From JAGXFP01 sp039714535 (GTDB lineage Bacteria; Desulfobacterota; Desulfobulbia; Desulfobulbales; JAGXFP01), in contig JBDLJC010000025.1 of NCBI GenBank assembly GCA_039714535.1, positions 1 to 45,360 of the forward strand: a stretch of 45,360 nucleotides of DNA, in the 5' to 3' direction. Below, one piece after another: positions 36,094-45,169 of the stretch; the stretch's first letter is position 1, and every line of letters starts with the position of its first letter. The notes beneath the pieces are model-generated. The model saw only the letters and a program-made list of their open reading frames with translations, had not been told where the DNA came from and searched no databases. A program made the position numbers and the translations under genes.

Positions 36094-37431
36094 ATGGCTA
36101 GAATACTACTGGTTGAAGATGATGAGATTATGCGGATCACCCTTTATGATCGCCTCTGCGGCCTGGGGTTCACCGTTGATCAGGAGGACAATGGCAAAGA
36201 TGCCCTGGGCAGAATCAAAGACAACGTCTACCATCTGATAATTTCCGATATAAAAATGCCCGGCCTGGACGGCATCAAGCTCCTGGAACAAACCAGGATG
36301 TTGTCCCCGGAAACCGACACCATTCTGATGACTGCGTACGGCAGTGTAGATAATGCCGCGCAATGCCTAAAAAAAGGGGCGACGGATTATATCCTTAAAC
36401 CTTTTGATATGGATGACCTGACCATCCGGGTCAACCGAATCCTGGCCAATCAAAAAATAAAAGCGAAATGTTTGTCCCTGGAAGAAGGATCAAGAACAAA
36501 GCGGATTATCGGCAGCAGCAAGTCCATGGTAGAAATGCAGAACCTCTTGACCAGAATAGCCGTTTCCGACTCGACCGTGCTGATCACCGGCGAGTCCGGT
36601 ACCGGCAAGGAACTGGCTGCAGCGGCCATCCATTACCAGAGTAATCAGGCAAAGGGGCCGTACATAAAGGTAAATTGCGGTGCCATTCCGGAAAATCTTA
36701 TCGAGTCAGAACTGTTCGGCCATGAAAAAGGAGCATTCACCGGCGCCACCTCGCGAAAACCGGGCCGCTTTGAGATGGCGGATGAAGGCACCCTCCTGCT
36801 CGACGAGATCGGCGATCTCCCCCTGCAGATGCAGGTCAAGTTCCTGCGGGTCCTCCAGGAAAAAGAAGTTGAACGACTGGGCGGCAGCAGACCGATTAAA
36901 GTAAATGTCCGAATCATCTGCGCCACCGCCAAGGACCTGATCAAAGAGGTTAAGGCCGGAAGATTCCGGGAAGATCTCTTCTACCGGCTCCAGGTTATTC
37001 CCGTGCAGATCCCCGCCCTCCGGGAACGCAAAGAAGACATCCCCGAATTGTGCGACCATTTCCTCCAAGAGTTCAGCCTGATGCGCGGCATGCAGCTAAG
37101 TCTTTCCGCCGGGGCCATGAATTGCCTGAGCAATTATAATTTCCCGGGCAACATCAGGGAACTGCGCAATATAATCGAACGGGCCTCGGTCCTGACCCAA
37201 TCGCCGCTTATCGACCTGCTTGAGCTGCCTTGCGATCTAACCGGCAACGCCCCGAAGTTGGCCAGTGAAACTTCATGTAATCTGGCCGAATCGGTGGCCG
37301 TGGCAGAAAAAAATTGCATCTTAAAGGCCTTGAACCAAAGTGAAGGAAACAAGACCGAAGCCGCTGATTTACTGGGTATCAGCCGCAAAAATCTCTGGGA
37401 AAAGATGAAACTCCATCAACTGAAGCTCTAA
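36094..37431 (+). CDS. Sigma54-dependent response regulator (NtrC family)
   Basis: A 445-residue activator with a receiver (phospho-Asp in LIISDIKMPGLDG, Lys in DYILKPFD), an AAA+ domain with Walker A GESGTGKELAAA, the sigma54-contact loop GAFTGA (residues in HEKGAFTGATSRKPGRF), Walker B LLLDEIGDLP, and a Fis-type HTH (EAADLLGISRKNLWEKM). It follows the haem-sensing kinase by 29 nt. It is the only sigma54 activator in the window, so it is the best candidate to bind the TACC-N4-GGTA palindromes at nap/tatA and at the octaheme gene; that link is inferred. Confidence 0.95.
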   Translation: MARILLVEDDEIMRITLYDRLCGLGFTVDQEDNGKDALGRIKDNVYHLIISDIKMPGLDGIKLLEQTRMLSPETDTILMTAYGSVDNAAQCLKKGATDYILKPFDMDDLTIRVNRILANQKIKAKCLSLEEGSRTKRIIGSSKSMVEMQNLLTRIAVSDSTVLITGESGTGKELAAAAIHYQSNQAKGPYIKVNCGAIPENLIESELFGHEKGAFTGATSRKPGRFEMADEGTLLLDEIGDLPLQMQVKFLRVLQEKEVERLGGSRPIKVNVRIICATAKDLIKEVKAGRFREDLFYRLQVIPVQIPALRERKEDIPELCDHFLQEFSLMRGMQLSLSAGAMNCLSNYNFPGNIRELRNIIERASVLTQSPLIDLLELPCDLTGNAPKLASETSCNLAESVAVAEKNCILKALNQSEGNKTEAADLLGISRKNLWEKMKLHQLKL

Positions 37432-37681
37432 GAGAGCCGACTACGCAACCCCGGGTGCGACAATTTGCCACATGCAATATTTTCAAGCGATATGATATAA
37501 GTAAAACACCACTTAGTGGTACACATGCTTTTCTTCACAAGATTTACGGGATGCCGTTTCTGCTGGTCTAACCCCTTCCGGCAGAAGCGGTATTCACGGC
37601 TAAAACAAGCATTAAAACCTATCAGTAAATCACCTGGAAATCTTCTTAACCATAAACCGTGACCGTCAAAGGAGAATACAA

Positions 37682-38227
37682 ATGAAACGTGCCAGTCAAA
37701 TTATGAAAATGACTACCTCAAAAAAATTGCTAACAAGCGCCTTGCTTTTACTGGCTCTGGCCCTTAGCCCCCTGGCAAACGCTGCCGACCAGCCTGCCCC
37801 GATGGCAATTCCCGACAACCTGTCCTGCGGGGTTTGCGGCATGTATCCCGCTAAATTTGTCAAATGGCAAACCCAGATCATCTTCACCGACGGCGTCATG
37901 GTTCCTTTTGACGGCAGCAAGGACATGTTCAAATACATCCTCAATATGGCAAAATACGAATCTAAACATACCAGTAACGACATCGCCGCAATCTGGGTCA
38001 AGGGTTTTAACTCCGGCAAGTGGCTGGACGGCAAAACAGCTGTTTATGTCGTCGGCAGCAAGGTCATGGGGCCGATGGGTAAGGAGTTGATCCCGTTCAA
38101 CAATGGTGATGCCGCCAAAAAATTCAAAGCGGCAAATGAGGGTATGATCAAACAGTTCGCCGACATCTCCATGGGTGACATCAAAAAACTAGGCATGGGC
38201 GGCATGAAAATGAAGGGTAAAATGTAA
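37682..38227 (+). CDS. NosL family copper-binding protein
   Basis: A 181-residue exported protein with a Sec signal (LTSALLLLALALSPLANAA). NosL features are the Cys-Met copper motif LSCGVCGMYPAKF, PFDGSKDMFKYIL, and AVYVVGSKVMGPMGKELIPF. The C-terminus is Met-rich (LGMGGMKMKGKM), consistent with copper handling. It lacks the usual lipoprotein Cys. NosL normally supplies Cu(I) to N2O reductase, but no nosZ is in the window, so it may serve another copper or haem protein. ATG follows AAAGGAGAATACAA. The 250-nt gap before it has a hairpin CCGTTTCTGC/GCAGAAGCGG at about 37553-37592. Confidence 0.88.
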   Translation: MKRASQIMKMTTSKKLLTSALLLLALALSPLANAADQPAPMAIPDNLSCGVCGMYPAKFVKWQTQIIFTDGVMVPFDGSKDMFKYILNMAKYESKHTSNDIAAIWVKGFNSGKWLDGKTAVYVVGSKVMGPMGKELIPFNNGDAAKKFKAANEGMIKQFADISMGDIKKLGMGGMKMKGKM

Positions 38228-38257
38228 TACTTGCCAGGCCTGCAAATAAAAGATCTG

Positions 38258-38305
38258 AAAAAATACCTCTTTACTTGCCTATCCGGCCGGTAAAGAGGTA
38301 TTTTT
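38258..38305. terminator. Strong terminator after nosL
   Basis: AAAAATACCTCTTTAC ... GTAAAGAGGTATTTTT forms a 16-bp perfect stem with A and T runs at its ends, active in either direction. Confidence 0.85.
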
Positions 38306-38365
38306 GATAGGCGGTATATCAATACCATTAATCCTGCAAACTTCTACTTGTAACCAGCTAAACAA

Positions 38366-39688
38366 ATGGCAGAACACCTAAAGAGTCTACAGCCGACCGA
38401 TTCAGCCACCGCCCAGATAGCCTTCTCCTGGCTACTGAAGCTGCGCTGGGGCGCTGTTATCTGTCAACTCCTGCTTATTGCGATAGTAAGCCTCTTATTT
38501 GACATTTACATTCCCACCCCAATCCTCCTGGCCGTGATTTTCTTTCAGATCTGCAGCAATCTATACTTCCATTTCCTCGAGAAAAAACGGACGCCGATCA
38601 AGCCACTGGTCTTCGCCCTTATCATGGCCTGGGACATCGTCCAACTGACCCTGCTGATCTACTTTACCGGCGGCCCCATGAACCCGTTCACTTTCATCTA
38701 TCTGGTCCAGGTTGCCTTGGCCGCCATCCTTATGCAGCCGGGCTGGGCCTGGGCGTTGAACATAATGACCATTCTCTGTTATGCCCTCCTTTTCATCCTG
38801 CCCCCCGCCCCTGATTTCAATGAGGGACTGGTATCCTCCAGTGCTACGGGCTCGGCCTGCGGGACCGACAGCAGCATGGCCTTGCATCTGCAAGGAATGT
38901 GGGCAGCCTTCGCGATCACGGCATTTTTCATTGTTTTCTTTGTCAGCCGAATTCGCAAGGCAATGGCCAGCCACCAGCAAACCCTGGCAAGTCTTGAAGA
39001 TGAAAAACTGCGCAGCGAAAAGATGGCATCCCTTGCCACTCTGGCGGCCGGGGCCGCCCACGAATTTTCCACACCCCTTTCAACCATTGCCGTTGCCGCT
39101 GGCGAGATGGTCCATCATTTCAAGGATCAAGGCGGCGATCCGGACCTGATCGACGACGCCAATCTCATCAAGGCAGAGATAACTAAATGTCGTGATATCC
39201 TGCGCCAAATGGCGGCTGACGCCGGCGAACATCTGGGCGAATCTTTTATTTCCATAACCTTGGCCGAGATTCTTGACAAAGTTGCCGCCGAATTCCACAA
39301 TGAAACTGGCAGGAAAATATTATTTGATCTGGCAATGGAGAACCGGGCCGTCATTATTCCGCTCCAGACCTGGCTCCGCACCCTCAGGGGGTTGATGAAA
39401 AATGCCCATGACGCTTGTCCGGCCGGTGATATCCAGGGCCGGGTTTTTATTGACAATGACTATCTCGCCATTGCCATTACGGATCAGGGCTCAGGCATGT
39501 CAGGAGACGATTTGACCCGTGCCACGGAACCTTTTTTCACCACCAAGGAACCAGGCAAGGGCCTTGGTTTGGGGCTATTTCTGGCAAGATCTCTGGCCGA
39601 GCGCTTTGGCGGTGATCTGCTGATCGATTCCGAACCAGGCCAGGGCAGTAAAGTCACCTTCCGGGTTAAACTTGAGAGGATCACGTGA
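38366..39688 (+). CDS. regB: RegB/PrrB-like redox sensor histidine kinase
   Basis: A 440-residue membrane kinase with about six helices in the first 195 residues. It contains the RegB-type quinone-binding heptapeptide GG-x-x-NPF as GGPMNPF at 102-108. The H-box reads LAAGAAHEFSTPLSTIAVAAGEM, followed by HATPase motifs (DQGSGMSGDDLTRATEPFFTTK, GLGLGLFLARSL). The redox cysteine of the RegB dimerisation domain is not seen before the H-box. Its stop overlaps the GTG of the next gene, which is RegA-like, so they form a two-component pair sensing respiratory redox state. Confidence 0.88.
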   Translation: MAEHLKSLQPTDSATAQIAFSWLLKLRWGAVICQLLLIAIVSLLFDIYIPTPILLAVIFFQICSNLYFHFLEKKRTPIKPLVFALIMAWDIVQLTLLIYFTGGPMNPFTFIYLVQVALAAILMQPGWAWALNIMTILCYALLFILPPAPDFNEGLVSSSATGSACGTDSSMALHLQGMWAAFAITAFFIVFFVSRIRKAMASHQQTLASLEDEKLRSEKMASLATLAAGAAHEFSTPLSTIAVAAGEMVHHFKDQGGDPDLIDDANLIKAEITKCRDILRQMAADAGEHLGESFISITLAEILDKVAAEFHNETGRKILFDLAMENRAVIIPLQTWLRTLRGLMKNAHDACPAGDIQGRVFIDNDYLAIAITDQGSGMSGDDLTRATEPFFTTKEPGKGLGLGLFLARSLAERFGGDLLIDSEPGQGSKVTFRVKLERIT

Positions 39689-40242
39689 CCGAATCGACAA
39701 CCACGGCGGCAGAAACTATTCTACTCGTTGACGATGAAGAACATTTCCGCGACCGGCTCGGCCGCGCCCTGACCAAAAGAGGCTATGAAGTTCTCCAGGC
39801 CGGCAACTATGCTGAAGCACTCAAGACCATCAAAGAGCACCACCCAAACATGGCGGTGTTTGATCTACGCATGCCCGGCCCTTCCGGACTGGAACTGGTC
39901 AAATCGGCCCTCGAACTCAATCCGCTAATGAGGATCGTAGTCCTCACCGGCTACGGCAGCATTGCCACCGCCACCGAGGCAATCAGGCTGGGCGCCATCA
40001 ACTACCTGCCCAAACCGGCCGATACCGACGAAATCCTCGCGGCTTTTGCCATAGACGATACGGAGACCGTTGCCCCACCCCGGGAAGACATCGAAACCCC
40101 GTCGCTGGGCCGGGTCGAATGGGAACATATAAACCGGGTCTTGACCGATTGCGGGGGCAACATCTCGGCCGCAGCCAAGAGGCTCAACATCCATCGCCGC
40201 ACCTTACAGCGCAAGCTCCTGAAGTTCCCACCTTTTCAATAA
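39685..40242 (+). CDS. regA: RegA/PrrA-like response regulator
   Basis: A 185-residue regulator: receiver (acidic pocket LLVDDEEHFRDRL, phospho-Asp in MAVFDLRMPGPSG, Lys in NYLPKPAD) and a Fis-type HTH (ISAAAKRLNIHRRTLQRKLLK), close to the RegA/ActR DNA-binding end. Starts with GTG overlapping the kinase stop (GTGA), with GAGAGGATCAC upstream. RegBA systems control respiratory and redox genes; targets here are not evident. Confidence 0.9.
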   Translation: MTESTTTAAETILLVDDEEHFRDRLGRALTKRGYEVLQAGNYAEALKTIKEHHPNMAVFDLRMPGPSGLELVKSALELNPLMRIVVLTGYGSIATATEAIRLGAINYLPKPADTDEILAAFAIDDTETVAPPREDIETPSLGRVEWEHINRVLTDCGGNISAAAKRLNIHRRTLQRKLLKFPPFQ

Positions 40243-40350
40243 ACTCTTAACCATCCACCGCACCACTCCCCCGGCTTGCTTTTCCAGCCCCACTCAGGTA
40301 TCATGTCGCCCTTGTATTTTCCATCCCACTAGCTTGCTAAGGAACAAAAA

Positions 40351-41940
40351 ATGATCACTTTGCTCGATTACGGCGCCGGCAATGTCCGTAGCGTCAGAAA
40401 TGCTATACGTAAACTCGGTTTTGAAGTTGAGAACGCCGCCACGCCTGACGATATCCGCCAAGCAGAGAAACTGGTTTTCCCTGGAGTCGGGAATTTCAGC
40501 AGTGCCATCCAGCGCCTGAACGATCTCGGTTACATCGAACCACTTATCGAAAGATTGAAAAGCAATAAACCGTTTCTGGGTATCTGCCTGGGGCTCCAAA
40601 CCCTTTTTGAGGGCAGTGAGGAATCCATCGGTACCCCCGGACTAGGGATTATCCCCGGTACAGTAGGCAAATTTGACGAAGTTGACATGTCTGTACCACA
40701 GATTGGCTGGAACGGCATAAATATCAGAAAAAACTCACCCCTGTTCGAAGGATACCGAAACGAGAAATTCTACTTCGTTCACTCTTACCGGGCCACCACA
40801 AATGACCTAAACAGAGACTGGCAACTGACCACCACCAATTACGGCGAGGAATTCATCAGCGGCGTCCAAAAAGGCAACGTTGTCGCCTTCCAGTTCCATC
40901 CCGAAAAAAGCGGCGAGGCCGGGCTGAACATTTTCAAAAATTTTCTCTCTGCCAAAGACTTGGCAATCGATGTATCTGCCAGCTCAAAAGAGAATTCTCC
41001 AGAAACGAAAATCGCCAAGAGAATCATTGCCTGCCTTGATGTCCGAACCAATGATGCTGGCGACTTGATAGTAACCAAGGGCGACCAATATGACGTCCGG
41101 GAAGAAGGGGAAGTTCGCAACCTCGGCAAACCGGTTGAACTGGCCCGCCGTTATTACAAAGAGGGGGCTGACGAAGTCACCTTCCTGAACATCACCGCCT
41201 TCCGTGCTTTTCCGCTCCAAGACCAGCCTATGATCGAGGTCCTGAGGCGCTCCTCTGAAAATGTCTTCGTACCCCTGACCATAGGTGGAGGTATTCGGGA
41301 GTTTACCGATTCTGAAGGAAAATTCTATACAGCCCTAGATGTGGCATCAGAATATTTTCGCTCCGGTGCCGACAAGATCTCCATCGGTAGTGACGCTGTC
41401 CACACCGTTGAAGAATATCTCGAAAGCGGTAAAGCTTCGGGCACTAGTTCCATTGAGCAGATTTCCCGCGTATACGGTAACCAGGCGGTTGTCATCTCAG
41501 TCGACCCCAGACGTGTCTACGTTAACTCTCCTGACGGCACACCACATCACACGATAAAAACCGACTTTCCAGGCCCGAACGGCGAGGAATATTGCTGGTA
41601 TCAGTGTACTGTTAAAGGCGGACGCGAAGGTCGTGACATTGATGTAGTACAGTTAGTCACAGTGTGTGAAAAACTTGGAGCTGGAGAGATACTTTTAAAC
41701 TGTATGGATAAAGACGGCACAAACTCGGGTTACGACCTGGAACTGATCCAGATGGTTAAAAACAAGGTTACCATCCCGGTCATTGCTTCAAGTGGTGCCG
41801 GCAAGGTTGAGCATTTTTCTGAGGTTTTCAAGGCCACAGATGCGGAAGCTGCCTTGGCTGCCGGTATCTTCCACAGGAAGGAAATTCCTATCGAAGACGT
41901 AAAGAAGCACCTTCAGGAGGAAGGGATCGAGATTCGTTAG
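40351..41940 (+). CDS. hisHF: Fused imidazole glycerol phosphate synthase HisH-HisF
   Basis: A 529-residue bifunctional enzyme. Residues 1 to about 205 are the HisH glutaminase: MITLLDYGAGNVRSV, nucleophile Cys in FLGICLGLQTLFEGSE, and His/Glu in FQFHPEKSGEAG. After a short linker, HisF begins AKRIIACLDVRTNDAGDLIVTKGDQYDV with catalytic Asp, and ends LLNCMDKDGTNSGYDLEL, IASSGAG, AGIFHRKEIPIEDVK. The fusion and the long HisF inserts resemble eukaryotic HIS7. The last 350 nt (from 41591) are repeated 3.2 kb downstream; the part after 41645 is more AT-rich than the second copy, which suggests that this 3' end was brought in by recombination while keeping the frame intact. Confidence 0.95.
   Translation: MITLLDYGAGNVRSVRNAIRKLGFEVENAATPDDIRQAEKLVFPGVGNFSSAIQRLNDLGYIEPLIERLKSNKPFLGICLGLQTLFEGSEESIGTPGLGIIPGTVGKFDEVDMSVPQIGWNGINIRKNSPLFEGYRNEKFYFVHSYRATTNDLNRDWQLTTTNYGEEFISGVQKGNVVAFQFHPEKSGEAGLNIFKNFLSAKDLAIDVSASSKENSPETKIAKRIIACLDVRTNDAGDLIVTKGDQYDVREEGEVRNLGKPVELARRYYKEGADEVTFLNITAFRAFPLQDQPMIEVLRRSSENVFVPLTIGGGIREFTDSEGKFYTALDVASEYFRSGADKISIGSDAVHTVEEYLESGKASGTSSIEQISRVYGNQAVVISVDPRRVYVNSPDGTPHHTIKTDFPGPNGEEYCWYQCTVKGGREGRDIDVVQLVTVCEKLGAGEILLNCMDKDGTNSGYDLELIQMVKNKVTIPVIASSGAGKVEHFSEVFKATDAEAALAAGIFHRKEIPIEDVKKHLQEEGIEIR
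41591..41645 (+). repeat. 55-bp exact direct repeat, copy 1 (inside hisHF)
   Basis: The 55 nt starting ATTGCTGGTATCAGTGTACT and ending GACATTGATGT are identical to 44791-44845. Left of it the two loci are unrelated; right of it they stay homologous but diverged up to the terminator. This is the pattern of a crossover site. Confidence 0.9.
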
Positions 41941-41969
41941 TTGGGAAGTACACTGATAGTGAAAGTATC

Positions 41970-42009
41970 AATAGCTACCTTCAAAGACGATGAGGGTGGC
42001 TATTTTTTT
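41970..42009 (+). terminator. Terminator of hisHF, copy 1
   Basis: ATAGCTACC ... GGTGGCTAT stem followed by seven T; the same structure recurs at 45170-45208. Confidence 0.85.
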
Positions 42010-42085
42010 ATGTTGTTGGCTAGTAATCCTTAAAGAATTTATATATTCGCTTAGTGAGACACTAAGCACAGTATGCAATATATAG

Positions 42086-42742
42086 TTATTCACTAATAGT
42101 AGAATTATTTTGTTGGCTTATCCGCAATTTACCATAGGGGCCGGGAGGGATACCAGGTCCAGGGTATCTAAAAGTCGCATTGTTGGCCTGATGAGCCAAA
42201 GGAACATAATTAGGCGCTGCTTTGGTTGCGGCTGCACTTACTGCCATGACTATTAAATCAGCTAAAGGATTCCCTGATGAGTTGTTTTGTGGTGTATATA
42301 CCATCTTCTGGAGATGTTCCCATAGAGTTTCGCCTGATTTGCTCTTAATAGTATATGCAATTTCAACCGTAACTGTTGTTGAAAACAATAAGTATTGCGC
42401 ATCCCATCTGTTTATAACAACATAAAGAACAGCATCTGCGCCAAACAAACTTGCTAGTTTTTCACTGGGTGAATTATGAACAAGATCTGCATCAGACAAA
42501 CCATCATCTTCCAGCAATCTCTTGACCATATTTACAGGAAAAACGTAATAGCCTTGTTCCGCTAAAGGAATCGATATTGTTGACAAATAATAGTCCGGCG
42601 CTGTGACTTCCACACTCCTATTGACTGCAGGCACAATCAATATAGAGCTTGGCTTAGCATTATTAAATTTGGTGTAATCTTTGTTAGTTGCTACACAACC
42701 GACAAGAAGAGAAAGAATGGAAATAATAATTAAAGTTCTCAT
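42086..42742 (-). CDS. GNA1162/DUF799-family lipoprotein
   Basis: A 218-residue lipoprotein (lipobox LLVGC near residue 15). It resembles the GNA1162/DUF799 family: SSILIVPAVNRSVEVTAPDYYLSTIS, PLAEQGYYVFPVNMVKRLLEDDGL, and LFGADAVLYVVINRWDAQY. The ATG at 42742 overlaps the stop of the upstream gene (TGATG). The family usually travels with CsgG-like and DUF4810 lipoproteins, as here, and is thought to act in an outer-membrane assembly; exact function is unknown. The gene is AT-rich compared with the flanking his genes. Confidence 0.85.
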   Translation of the reverse strand: MRTLIIISILSLLVGCVATNKDYTKFNNAKPSSILIVPAVNRSVEVTAPDYYLSTISIPLAEQGYYVFPVNMVKRLLEDDGLSDADLVHNSPSEKLASLFGADAVLYVVINRWDAQYLLFSTTVTVEIAYTIKSKSGETLWEHLQKMVYTPQNNSSGNPLADLIVMAVSAAATKAAPNYVPLAHQANNATFRYPGPGIPPGPYGKLRISQQNNSTISE

Positions 42743-43155
42743 CACTGAGTTACCTCTTTTACAAGAGCTAGCGGTTTTTCATTCGAAGTATCTTTTAGTT
42801 GCGCACTTTTATTGGACTGACGTTGTGCATTTGAAATCATTTTAGTCATTAAAGCCTGTGATTCTGGCCATTTATCATGTTCTTTTTTGAAATAGATCTG
42901 ACTTTCTTCTAAGTCTCCTTTTTCATATAAAGCAAAACCATATTCTGCATATAGTCCCGGAGGAACTTTGTCCACTTTCTCTGCCTGATTGATTAATTCC
43001 GCGAGATTTTCCACTAACTTTTCATAATCAGCAGGATTTTTATAGTGATGATATAATTTATTGTCGTAGCCCCCCCAATAATACTTTGTTTGTGGAGCGC
43101 ATCCGACAATCACTAGTAGTCCAAAGACAACCAGCCAAACTTTTATTCTTTTCAT
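42742..43155 (-). CDS. DUF4810-family lipoprotein
   Basis: A 137-residue lipoprotein (MKRIKVWLVVFGLLVIVGCAP, lipobox VGC). The family start YYWGGYDNKLYHHYKNP is clear, followed by a TPR-like helical repeat (PPGLYAEYGFALYEKGDLEESQIYFKKE). It is the standard middle gene of the CsgG/DUF4810/GNA1162 set and starts 11 nt after the small lipoprotein gene. Confidence 0.88.
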   Translation of the reverse strand: MKRIKVWLVVFGLLVIVGCAPQTKYYWGGYDNKLYHHYKNPADYEKLVENLAELINQAEKVDKVPPGLYAEYGFALYEKGDLEESQIYFKKEHDKWPESQALMTKMISNAQRQSNKSAQLKDTSNEKPLALVKEVTQ

Positions 43156-43166
43156 TCTCTCTCCAG

Positions 43167-43466
43167 TTATCGCAAAATAATTGTTTTCAATTCACTATCA
43201 ACAAAAATACTCTGTTCATGAATTACATTTCCATTTTCAACAACTGTCACTCGGTGAGTTCCTGGTTCAATTATTAACGTCTTGGGGGAGCCATTGAAGA
43301 CAGACGCTTTTCCCATATTAAGTCCATCAATTAATAAATCTGCTTCAGCGGATGCTCCTTTTATAGCAATACTTGGCCGTGAATCAACCGATCTTACAGT
43401 AGTGGAAGGTACTGAACAGCCAAACAACATAAAAACAAGAAAAAATCCGCAGACATATTTTCTCAC
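43167..43466 (-). CDS. Small lipoprotein with PEGA-like beta domain
   Basis: A 99-residue lipoprotein (MRKYVCGFFLVFMLFGCSVPS; lipobox LFGC). The rest resembles a PEGA domain: DLLIDGLNMGKASVFNGSP, then LIIEPGTHRVTVVENGN. It starts with GTG overlapping the csgG-like stop (GTGA). PEGA-like domains bind surface structures; a role in the same complex as its neighbours is likely. Confidence 0.75.
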   Translation of the reverse strand: MRKYVCGFFLVFMLFGCSVPSTTVRSVDSRPSIAIKGASAEADLLIDGLNMGKASVFNGSPKTLIIEPGTHRVTVVENGNVIHEQSIFVDSELKTIILR

Positions 43467-44428
43467 TTGCTAACCTCTTCAGCGTAGATTTTAGAAATAT
43501 TGGCTGTAGTAAGCGAGCCAGACACTACTTCGCACACAGACCCTTCGTTGTTCTCGTTCTCACCAAAAAAAGAAGCTACACGGATCTCCGCAATTTTTTT
43601 GGGGGGCAGATTAATCTCAAAACCATTCTGTTTGCTTATTACTTTTGAACCCTCTTCCATAATTTGCAAAACATCACCAACCTTCAGGCCTTGTCTCTGT
43701 CCTCCACTGATAAAGATGTTACCATCCTCAATTGCAAGTATATAAGTTCTCCATTTACGTTCTTCCAGAGAAAAAACTAGCTTGTCGAGCATATCGGAAA
43801 TGGCAGCAGATATCGCACGGTCGTTGAGAGTTGCATCATATGCTGCTCGACTACCATAGCCCGCTATCTCGCCTGATTCGGTACTTGCATCACCAACACC
43901 AGAAGCGGAAAAGAAAGCTTGACCAGTTTTCACATCAACCAATCGCACATCTACTCTTGCCCTAGCAGTTTGAACTTTAGTGCTTGATAGGAAACCTTTT
44001 TTCCCGCCGACTGACCGACCAAACTCAGTTACAGAGCCAACTACAACGGCATCTGCACCAACAAGATTAGCGTCCCCGGAGATAGCTTGTTCTTTCTGTA
44101 TTTTAGAGAGGTCAGTACGCTCAAATACCAAAAATTTATTGGTTTTAACAAGTTTAGCGGCGAGCATGTCCGATGCTTGTTTACCAATTCTGTCGTAGTC
44201 TCCATCTGTCATTAATGAACGACCATAGTTAGACTCATTAGTAAATCGAGCAATAACGACTTTGCGCTTGTATTGAATTGTTTTGGGTAATTGTACTGAA
44301 GCTTGCGCCTTAATTTGTTGGCTTTTTGAGACAGGAGCTTCTACCGCTTCAGGTGGTGTCGAAACAGTAGCGCATCCAGAAGTCAAAAAAATGAATATGA
44401 CCGAAATAATGTGTGTTCTTTTTAGCAT
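43463..44428 (-). CDS. CsgG-family outer-membrane lipoprotein
   Basis: A 321-residue lipoprotein (lipobox TSGCA near residue 18). CsgG core motifs: KRKVVIARFTNESNYGR, LAAKLVKTNKFLVFERTDLSKIQKEQ, NLVGADAVVVGSVTEFG, and VDVRLVDVKTGQAFFSASGVG. A C-terminal domain (ISGGQRQGLKVGDVLQIM) follows, as in flagellar/assembly CsgG relatives. Start ATG at 44428 has GAAAGGGGGCT upstream. First gene of the four-gene minus-strand operon; no curli genes are near. Confidence 0.88.
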   Translation of the reverse strand: MLKRTHIISVIFIFLTSGCATVSTPPEAVEAPVSKSQQIKAQASVQLPKTIQYKRKVVIARFTNESNYGRSLMTDGDYDRIGKQASDMLAAKLVKTNKFLVFERTDLSKIQKEQAISGDANLVGADAVVVGSVTEFGRSVGGKKGFLSSTKVQTARARVDVRLVDVKTGQAFFSASGVGDASTESGEIAGYGSRAAYDATLNDRAISAAISDMLDKLVFSLEERKWRTYILAIEDGNIFISGGQRQGLKVGDVLQIMEEGSKVISKQNGFEINLPPKKIAEIRVASFFGENENNEGSVCEVVSGSLTTANISKIYAEEVSK

Positions 44429-44790
44429 AGCCCCCTTTCCTTTCTACAAGTTTCTAATATCATTTAGAATACACACGTTACAAGAAAAGGAGAAAAACAC
44501 AAGGTAGGGTTGTCATGTATAGTGAGCCCGCCTAAAAAAAATCTGCCGCACCAGTTACGAGGCAGGGAAAGGAAAGCATACGGTAAGATTACACATTCTC
44601 AATCTTAACCTAAAGTGGGCATATTGTGGGTAGAATTTCTTGTGTCAATCTAGCTAACGATTTTTAACTTGGGTAATGCTCTCACCACATACCTTGACCA
44701 ACTGGGAAGTTAGTGGGTAAGGTGAAAACCCCCTCATGCAACCACCGTAACACCCTGAAAACAAACAACTTTCACCACAGCTCTCCAAAA
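44429..44790. other. Intergenic region between csgG-like gene and hisF remnant
   Basis: There are 362 nt without a gene. The left part must hold the promoter of the lipoprotein operon (TTGTAA-N17-ATATTA on the minus strand is a weak candidate). AATCTTAACCTAA at 44601-44613 recurs inverted at 45210-45222. The right edge at 44791 is the start of the hisF repeat. Confidence 0.4.
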
Positions 44791-45140
44791 ATTGCTGGTA
44801 TCAGTGTACTGTTAAAGGCGGACGCGAAGGTCGTGACATTGATGTGGTCCAGCTGGTGAAGGCCTCCCAGGAATTGGGCGCCGGGGAGATTCTCCTGAAC
44901 TGCATGGATAAAGACGGTACAAACTCAGGTTATGACCTGGAACTGATCAGAATGGTCAAAGAACAGGTTACCATCCCGGTCATCGCCTCCAGCGGCGCGG
45001 GCGGTGTTGAACATTTCTCTGAAGTCTTTAAGACTACTGATGTGGAAGCGACCCTGGCTGCCGGTATCTTTCACAGGAAGGAAGTGCCCATCGAAGACGT
45101 CAAAAAACACCTTCAAGAAGAAGGAATCGAGATTCGTTAG
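44791..45140 (+). pseudogene. 3' remnant of hisF (second copy)
   Basis: This segment encodes the last 116 codons of HisF in frame (WYQCTVKGGREGRDIDVVQLV ... HLQEEGIEIR, stop at 45140) without a start or the rest of the gene. The first 55 nt are identical to 41591-41645; the remainder is alike in protein but diverged in DNA, and is more GC-rich than copy 1, like the rest of hisHF. It is most likely the original host 3' end, displaced when the AT-rich lipoprotein cluster inserted. Confidence 0.85.
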
Positions 45141-45169
45141 TTATAAAGTATACTGATAGCGAAAGTATC

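Noticed and set aside
37497..37525. ACCAC-TTA-GTGGT palindrome upstream of nosL as another enhancer site
   Set aside because: It does not fit TACC-N4-GGTA, is single, and no GG-N10-GC promoter lies between it and nosL.
44844..45140. Independent 98-residue protein starting at 44844
   Set aside because: It is the C-terminal end of HisF only, without active-site N-terminal part or ribosome-binding site; treated as a gene remnant.
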